From NCBI GenBank assembly GCA_910588415.1, contig CAJUPK010000039.1:1-16907 (forward strand): 16,907 nt of DNA, written 5' to 3'. Positions within the stretch are counted from its first letter, which is position 1. Each line of letters starts with the position of its first letter. Below are positions 12,384-16,907 of the stretch, piece after piece. This stretch comes from an uncultured Oscillospiraceae bacterium. GTDB lineage: Bacteria > Bacillota > Clostridia > Oscillospirales > Acutalibacteraceae. The notes under the pieces were generated by a model that saw only the letters and a list, made by a program, of their open reading frames with translations, had not been told where the DNA came from and searched no databases. Made by a program: the position numbers and the translations under genes.

Positions 12384-14083
12384 GGCCCAACCGCCCCCTC
12401 CGCTCCATCCAGCAGGCGCTTTAGGGCCTGGTACTCGTCCTGATATTTCAGTGTGATTTCCACCCGGCTGTCAGAGTAAACCTCCACCCGCTCAATGAGT
12501 GCGTGGGCAAGTTCCTCTGTCAGCCCGGTTTCCATATGGAACTGCCCAAAGATTTTCAACCAGGGGTTGTTGACCGTCCGCCGTTTCTGTTCCGCCTGTT
12601 GGCTCTCCAAGTTGGCAATTTCGACTTGGGCCTGTTCCTTTTCAGCGCGGTACTGGTTCCGCAGTTCCATGTACTCCCGCTCGTCCATCAGCCGGTCAAC
12701 GTAGTTCTGGTAAAGGCTGTCAAACAGGGACTTACTCCGGATGAGCCTACGCTCTGCGGTGGCAATCATGTGTCCCAGCATATCAGACTGGCGGGCAGCA
12801 GCAGAGGAATGGCCATACTCTTCCATCAGCTTTTGCGTGTCCCCACACAGCTTGATTTCGTGCTGCAACGCGGCCCAAAGGATTTCCTTCAGCTTTGTTT
12901 CATGCAGGTACTTCTTAGGGCAGGCTGTAATGTCAGCATGATGGGTCCGGCAAATGTAGATATAGTAGAGGTTTGTACCCTTGTTGGTGACTTGCTTGTA
13001 GCGCACCAGAGGTTTGCCGCAGCCAGCGCAGAAGATAAGCCCGCGCAGGATGTTGGGCGTACTGCCCAGGTGGTCATATTTGCCAAGGTTTTTATTATGG
13101 ATTTGGCTGGCCCTCTCGGCCATGGCCTGTACAGCCTGGAACGTGTCCCCGTCAATCAATGGCTCATGGGTATTTTCTACAACAATCCAGTCGGATTTTT
13201 GTATTCGCTGCTGTTTCCGGCCCTGGCACAAGCCGGACTTTTTCCGTCCCTGAACCAAGTGGCCGATATAGACCTGATTTTCCACGATGGCCTTTAGAGT
13301 GTGAATATTCCACCGGGCGTTCTCGTAGCGGTCAGTCTTGAGCTGGCCGGTTTCCCGCCTGTACTGTGCCGGAGTGGGGATTTTTTCATCATTCAGCCGC
13401 TTGGCGATTTTGTTGAAACTCATGCCGTCACGCCGCAAGGCGAAAATCTCCCAGACAATAGGAGCGGTGGCCGGGTCGGGCTCGATTCTGTGCTTGTCAC
13501 AGGCACACTTCTGGTAGCCGTAGGGGGCCCAGGAGCCGATGAACTCCCCGGCCCGCTGTTTGACTGCCAGGGCGCTGCTGACTTTGTGGGAGATATCCTT
13601 GCTGTAGGCTGCGTTGATGATGTTTTTCAAGGGCATAATGTAACCGTCCTGGGAGCGCTCAGCGGTCAAGGTGTCAAAGTTATCACAGACCGCCACAAAA
13701 CGGACGCTTAAAAAAGGGAACACCCGCTCTAAGTAATGGCCGGTTTCAATATAGTTCCGGCCAAACCGGGACAGGTCTTTCACCACAATGCAGTTGATTT
13801 CCCCGGTGCGCACATCCTCCATCAGCCGTTCAAACTCCGGCCTTTTGAAGTTTGTGCCTGTATACCCGTTGTCGCAGTAAAGGCCGCAGAGGTTCATATC
13901 CGGCTGGGCGGCTATGTAACTTTCAATCATCTCCTGTTGGGCATCCATCGTATCACTGCCCTTTTTGCCGCTGTCCTCCATGGAGAGTCGGATATAGGCC
14001 CCGGCTTTGTAAATCCTCTGTGCTGTTATCTCTCTGTCCGGCATGGGGGCCAGCGGGTTCACCTTACGCTTTGTCCGCGCCAT
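12380..14083 (-). CDS. Large serine recombinase 2
   Basis: This 567-residue protein has the same architecture as its neighbours. It has a 20-residue basic lead, then YIRLS with catalytic S34, VVKDLSRFGRNYIETGHYL in the resolvase core, a recombinase DNA-binding domain, a zinc-ribbon CAGCG...CRTHH...C (around 358-400), and a coiled coil (about 420-510). Its start ATG (14083-14081) shares one base with the stop of recombinase 3 (TGATG), and its stop overlaps the start of recombinase 1. The middle position and double overlap point to a fixed ratio of the three proteins. It is divergent from the other two in sequence, so it is an old paralogue rather than a recent duplication. Confidence 0.95.
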   Translation of the reverse strand: MARTKRKVNPLAPMPDREITAQRIYKAGAYIRLSMEDSGKKGSDTMDAQQEMIESYIAAQPDMNLCGLYCDNGYTGTNFKRPEFERLMEDVRTGEINCIVVKDLSRFGRNYIETGHYLERVFPFLSVRFVAVCDNFDTLTAERSQDGYIMPLKNIINAAYSKDISHKVSSALAVKQRAGEFIGSWAPYGYQKCACDKHRIEPDPATAPIVWEIFALRRDGMSFNKIAKRLNDEKIPTPAQYRRETGQLKTDRYENARWNIHTLKAIVENQVYIGHLVQGRKKSGLCQGRKQQRIQKSDWIVVENTHEPLIDGDTFQAVQAMAERASQIHNKNLGKYDHLGSTPNILRGLIFCAGCGKPLVRYKQVTNKGTNLYYIYICRTHHADITACPKKYLHETKLKEILWAALQHEIKLCGDTQKLMEEYGHSSAAARQSDMLGHMIATAERRLIRSKSLFDSLYQNYVDRLMDEREYMELRNQYRAEKEQAQVEIANLESQQAEQKRRTVNNPWLKIFGQFHMETGLTEELAHALIERVEVYSDSRVEITLKYQDEYQALKRLLDGAEGAVGP

Positions 14084-15711
14084 CAGACATCCCTCCTTTC
14101 GGAGAGGGCCTGGTTAATGAGCTCACTCTGGGCCTGAAATTCATCCTGCCAGCGGTACACCAGCTCTACCCGCCGGTCACGGTAGACCATCACCCGCTCG
14201 ACCAGGGATACCAGCAGGCGGCGGTCCAACTCGGTGATATTGCCATATCTGCGGAACTGCTCCATCCAATCCTGGGGCTGTAATTCCCGCTCCATTTCTT
14301 CCCGGAGAGTTTCCATCTGCGCCTCGGCCTCAGCCCGCCGCTGCTGGTAGTGGGTCCTCCATTCCTCGTACTCTCCACGGTCAACCACGCCGTCCGAAAG
14401 ATTTTCATATAAGGAACGGAGCAAAGTCTGGCAGCGGTCGATTTCATCCTGCTTTTTGGCAAGGCGGGCCTGTATTTTCTGGGTATTGGCCTGCTGCAAA
14501 TGGGCGGCAGCAGTCAGTTCCAGCAGCTCTGACAGGTCAAGCACATTCCGGATGTGCTGCTGCAGCGATTGCAGCACAACATTGGCAAGCGCCTCTGCCC
14601 GCAGGCTGTGGGCAGAGCAGGATTTTTCCTTTTTGTGGGCAGCGCAGACATAGTAGACATATTTTTTCTTAGCGGCTGGGACCGTCTTGCGTATCATCGC
14701 CCCGCCGCACTCCCCGCAGTACACCATACCGGAAAACAGCTCCACAGGCTGGCCAGCCTCAGCGGTGCGGGTGTCCATAGCAAGAACATGCTGGGCTGTT
14801 TCAAATTCAAATTTGCCGATAATCGGTTCGTGGCAGTTTTCCACGATGGCCCACTTGTCCCTGGGTTTCTGCACAAGCCGCTTGACTTTGTAGCTGGGGG
14901 TTGTTACCCTGCCCTGCTCCAAAACGCCGGTGTAGACAGGGTTCTTGAGAATCCGCAGCACCATCCCGGCGCTCCATTCAGAGCGCTCCTTTATACGGAA
15001 AGCTGTGGTATAGCGCATACCCTGGGACAGCTTATAGTCCATGGGGGTAGGTATGCCGCTGGCAGTCAGCCGGGCGGCTATGTCGATGGCGCTTGCTCCA
15101 TCCAGTTTCCAGTTGAAAATATCCCGCACCACATCAGCGGCAAACTCGTCTGCAATCAGCCTGTGGTGGTTGCCGGGGTCTTTTTTGTACCCGAAAACAG
15201 CAAAGGAGCCAATAAAATCCCCGCGCTGGCGTTTGATTTCAAGCTGGCTCCGAATTTTTATGGAAGTATCCCGGCAGTATGCCTCGTTTATCAGGTTCTT
15301 GAATGGGACCAGGATTTCATCGGATTCAGCGTGGCTGTGCAGGCTGTCAAAGTGGTCGTTGATGGCAATGAACCGAACGCCGAGAAAAGGAAAATGGTGT
15401 TCGATATACTCCCCGGCCTCCAGATAGTTCCTGCCAAACCGGGATAAGTCCTTGACCACAATGCAGTTGATTTCCCCTGCTTTGGCCTGGGCGATCATCT
15501 CTTGAAACCCTGGCCTTTCAAAATTAGAGCCCGTGAATCCGTCGTCCACCTTCATGTCCCGTTCCCGCAGCTCCGGGTGGCGCGACAAATAGTCACGAAT
15601 CAGCTCCTTCTGACCCGTGACACTGTTGCTTTCCTCTTTGTCCCCGTCCTCTTTGGACAGACGGACATAACCGCAGGTGTTCCACACCTGGGCGGCTGTC
15701 ATTTCCTGCAT
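14083..15711 (-). CDS. Large serine recombinase 3 (first gene of the operon)
   Basis: This 542-residue protein has catalytic S19 in YVRLS, VVKDLSRFGRNYLEAGEYI in the resolvase domain, a recombinase domain with FGYKKDPGNHHRLIAD, a zinc-ribbon YCGECGG...CAAHKKEKSC, and a C-terminal coiled coil. It uses the ATG at 15711, with AGGAGAG 7 bases upstream; a second in-frame ATG at 15702 is less well placed. This ribosome binding site is part of a predicted leader hairpin, so translation of the first gene, and by coupling of all three, may be restrained. A promoter lies at 15786-15814. The N-terminal half is close to recombinase 2, the C-terminal half much less so, as usual for proteins that bind different half-sites. 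Confidence 0.95.
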   Translation of the reverse strand: MQEMTAAQVWNTCGYVRLSKEDGDKEESNSVTGQKELIRDYLSRHPELRERDMKVDDGFTGSNFERPGFQEMIAQAKAGEINCIVVKDLSRFGRNYLEAGEYIEHHFPFLGVRFIAINDHFDSLHSHAESDEILVPFKNLINEAYCRDTSIKIRSQLEIKRQRGDFIGSFAVFGYKKDPGNHHRLIADEFAADVVRDIFNWKLDGASAIDIAARLTASGIPTPMDYKLSQGMRYTTAFRIKERSEWSAGMVLRILKNPVYTGVLEQGRVTTPSYKVKRLVQKPRDKWAIVENCHEPIIGKFEFETAQHVLAMDTRTAEAGQPVELFSGMVYCGECGGAMIRKTVPAAKKKYVYYVCAAHKKEKSCSAHSLRAEALANVVLQSLQQHIRNVLDLSELLELTAAAHLQQANTQKIQARLAKKQDEIDRCQTLLRSLYENLSDGVVDRGEYEEWRTHYQQRRAEAEAQMETLREEMERELQPQDWMEQFRRYGNITELDRRLLVSLVERVMVYRDRRVELVYRWQDEFQAQSELINQALSERRDV

Positions 15712-15717
15712 AACACT

Positions 15718-15766
15718 CTCTCCTAACTGTTAAAGTGAATCAAGGAAACGCTTAACAGCGGGAGAG
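15718..15766 (-). promoter_or_regulatory. Leader hairpin masking the recombinase operon ribosome binding site
   Basis: On the minus strand CTCTCC (15766-15761) and CTGTTAA (15758-15752) pair with TTAACAG (15733-15727) and GGAGAG (15723-15718). This gives 13 bp in two blocks around a small internal loop, with an 18-nt apical loop. GGAGAG is the Shine-Dalgarno of recombinase 3, so the closed form would hide it. The hairpin lies wholly in the 5' leader of the promoter at 15786-15814. Confidence 0.7.
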
Positions 15767-15785
15767 CACTGGTTGTCCTGATTTC

Positions 15786-15814
15786 ATCGTATCACAAGCG
15801 CTCTGCTCTGTCAA
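15786..15814 (-). promoter_or_regulatory. Promoter of the serine recombinase operon
   Basis: The -35 box is TTGACA (15814-15809) and the -10 box TACGAT (15791-15786), with a 17-bp spacer; TGTGA precedes the -10 box. It lies directly after the stop of the small gene at 15827. Transcription would begin near 15779, about 68 bases before the recombinase 3 ATG. Confidence 0.8.
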
Positions 15815-15826
15815 GTGCCTTTTCCC

Positions 15827-16084
15827 TCAGCATTTTGAGCGGAGATATGCCAGGAGGCACTCCTCCAAGGTTTTTCCGCTGTCTGAAAAACTGAGTTTCA
15901 CCACATGATCGCCACACAGAAAACAGTAGGGATTCTCTATCTGCTGTAAGTATGACCGGATGCGTTCCTCTTTGGGCAAATCCCTATCAATAGCCACGTC
16001 CTGTATATCCCGCAGGGTGGCGGGGTCCACAGTGCGGACGTCAATACTTTGCATATCTTCCAAACTTGCACGGATAGATTCCAT
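15827..16084 (-). CDS. Small element protein, possibly of the DUF6870 type
   Basis: The protein has 85 residues. The ATG at 16084 follows AGGAGG with a 7-base spacing, so it is very likely translated. The second half, IENPYCFLCGDHVVKLSFSD, carries a CxxC pair (C54, C57) and ends with TLEECLLAYL. From memory this resembles a family of short uncharacterised proteins (DUF6870) carried on Firmicutes conjugative elements, often near recombinase genes; the assignment is unverified. There is no signal peptide or membrane segment. With only one CxxC a zinc site would need a dimer or other ligands. Its neighbours suggest a part in element control, which is inference. Confidence 0.75.
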   Translation of the reverse strand: MESIRASLEDMQSIDVRTVDPATLRDIQDVAIDRDLPKEERIRSYLQQIENPYCFLCGDHVVKLSFSDSGKTLEECLLAYLRSKC

Positions 16085-16147
16085 CTGATTCCCTCCTATG
16101 CTGCAATCTATGCCAGGGCGGTTTGTCCCTATTCCTGGGGCAAGCTG

Positions 16148-16573
16148 TCAGTTCTTGAACCGGTCGGGCAGCATTTTTGCTCCCTGTTCGTTGTATTTCC
16201 TGCGTATCAGGCGGGCATAGCGCATGGCCGGGCGGTCAACCTGGGCCAGTTGGATAATTTCTGCCGGGTCCACCTGGGACAAGCGCCGGATGAACTCATA
16301 ATCCTCCAACTCTGTTTCATGGGTCTTGAGAAACAGGGCCATGCCGGAGATCATCCCGGACTTGAGTGAGTTTTGTGTCCCATGCCATGCCCCTGCCATA
16401 AGCCCCGACATACGTGAGAATGTATGGCCGCCTTTCCGCGGTCTATGTACGAACCCCGAGCTTTTCAGCCGTATCTTCCGAGAAAAACCTTGGAGTATCA
16501 AAACGACATTTTGTCGGTTTGCTTTCTTCACTCTTTTAGCCGCTGCCCTGCTTTGCTTTAGGGTGTAGTTCAT
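16148..16573 (-). CDS. Hypothetical protein of the mobile element
   Basis: The protein has 141 residues and I do not recognise it. The N-terminal third is strongly basic (KQSRAAAKRVKKANRQN, then SRKIRLKSS). The C-terminal part is a well-formed mixed-charge helical region (LKTHETELEDYEFIRRL, then LAQVDRPAMRYARLIRRKY). The start at 16573 has only a weak AAAGAG before it; later Met codons (about residues 55, 58, 74 and 78) also lack clear ribosome binding sites. The true start, and the reality of the N-terminal half, are therefore uncertain. A basic N-terminus would suit nucleic-acid binding, but no HTH or ribbon motif is evident. It is followed by the small gene at 15827-16084, about 63 bases downstream, probably in the same transcript. 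Confidence 0.5.
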   Translation of the reverse strand: MNYTLKQSRAAAKRVKKANRQNVVLILQGFSRKIRLKSSGFVHRPRKGGHTFSRMSGLMAGAWHGTQNSLKSGMISGMALFLKTHETELEDYEFIRRLSQVDPAEIIQLAQVDRPAMRYARLIRRKYNEQGAKMLPDRFKN

Positions 16574-16694
16574 TGTAAATCTCTTTGCGGCGCAGCAGTG
16601 AAAGGCGGCAGCCTTCCTTGCGCTTTTTCTTGAACCTCCTCGTTCCTGGCCAAAAATCCTGCTTTTCTCCGGTTTTTAAACAGGCTCTAGGGAC

Positions 16695-16728
16695 AAAAAG
16701 TAATGCGTCCCAGGTTGGGACGCATTAC
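16695..16728 (-). terminator. Strong intrinsic terminator near the right edge
   Basis: GTAATGCGTCCCA and its perfect complement (16700-16712 and 16716-16728) form a 13-bp stem with a 3-nt loop. On the minus strand TTTTT (16699-16695) follows. It ends a transcript entering from beyond the right edge and separates it from the small element genes. Confidence 0.92.
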
Positions 16729-16907
16729 CCTGCCAGACGATGAGGCAGAAAAATATGTTCCTTACCTACCGTCAGAATAGCGGCTGGCTAGCCCGTTCGT
16801 ACCTCACGACGTTTAACAGTGGTTCACATTACATTAACCGTACCACGCAAGCAAGGCTCCCTAACCGCATTGTGCTAGCAGCATATCACGTATACCTCAC
16901 GGTTTCC
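16729..16907 (-). other. Unexplained sequence upstream of the edge terminator; possible non-coding RNA 3' end
   Basis: Read on the minus strand, all three frames close within about 33 bases of the edge, so this is not the tail of a coding gene except for a few codons. It contains an imperfect direct repeat made of CGTGAGGTA followed by GCTAGC (16901-16874 and 16808-16787). It also has several short inverted segments, such as GTGGT/ACCAC around 16850-16820. It leads directly into a strong terminator. A structured RNA or a cis-element with repeated binding sites would fit. I could not match it to tmRNA, RNase P, 6S, a riboswitch or group II intron domain V. Confidence 0.4.

Larger units (their letters stand above)
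10776..16907 (-). mobile_element. Integrated element, integration module end (probable ICE or genomic island)
   Basis: This covers the three tandem large serine recombinases, two small genes, a terminator and an unexplained edge sequence. One end is set by the broken amidase; the other is outside the window. Triplets of serine recombinases at one end are known from integrative conjugative elements of streptococci and clostridia. No conjugation, relaxase or cargo gene is visible here, so the class of element is inference. Confidence 0.7.

Noticed and set aside
11169..15447. Plus-strand frames of 264 to 387 codons opposite the recombinases
   Set aside because: Each lies wholly inside a well-supported recombinase gene on the other strand and has no family features.
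1..16907. CRISPR array, rRNA genes, prophage structural genes or antibiotic-resistance cassette
   Set aside because: No regularly spaced repeats, rRNA signatures or phage morphogenesis genes are visible. The TetM-like protein has a different architecture from known resistance TetM, so it is not called a resistance gene.
16729..16907. Group II intron end or tmRNA at the right edge
   Set aside because: No domain V sequence (GAGC...GTAC...GTTC type) and no tRNA-like CCA end are present.

Overview
The window looks like part of the chromosome of a GC-rich, spore-forming-type gut Clostridium relative, most likely of the Oscillospiraceae (Flavonifractor/Oscillibacter-like). The basis is the T-box-controlled trpS, perfect TTGACA-N17-TATAAT promoters, strong AGGAGG ribosome binding sites, an SLH-anchored wall protein and a clostridial-type element with three serine recombinases. 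The genus assignment is inference from style and recalled homologues; no search was run.

Layout. (1) 1-2344, minus strand: a consensus promoter drives a tryptophan T-box leader with its intrinsic terminator, then trpS, then a 255-residue protein of unknown function whose ATG overlaps the trpS stop, then the first 16 codons of what looks like an L-serine dehydratase. (2) 2345-2944: no gene; two strong hairpins, a 181-bp MITE-like element with 16-bp inverted ends, and a cluster of small UUCG-type hairpins. (3) 2945-4309, minus: an ECF sigma factor gene followed by its zinc-finger membrane anti-sigma gene. (4) 4310-4978: no gene; a run of palindromes and a terminator-like hairpin. (5) 4979-7931, minus: a consensus promoter, tRNA-Pro(UGG), a large terminator hairpin immediately after the tRNA, and then a 904-residue protein that fuses a TetM-like ribosomal GTPase to a YacP/Rae1-like NYN nuclease domain. 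There is no room for another obvious promoter, so this gene may depend on read-through past the tRNA terminator. (6) 8184-10197, plus: a secreted protein with a Pro-rich spacer, SLH modules, wall-binding repeats and an L,D-transpeptidase domain, closed by a clean terminator.

(7) 10203 to the end: a 5'-truncated N-acetylmuramoyl-L-alanine amidase abuts one end of an integrated element. Three large serine recombinases lie in tandem on the minus strand with overlapping stops and starts. They have one good promoter and a leader hairpin that pairs with the first gene's Shine-Dalgarno sequence. Upstream are two small element genes and, at the window edge, a terminator preceded by about 180 bp that is closed in all three minus-strand frames and looks like RNA or a cis-element. 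The other end of the element, and the missing amidase 5' end, are not in the window.

The points most worth following up are the GTPase-NYN fusion behind tRNA-Pro, the RBS-masking leader of the recombinase operon, the amidase interrupted just before its active-site motif, the unrecognised protein coupled to trpS, and the unexplained right-edge sequence.
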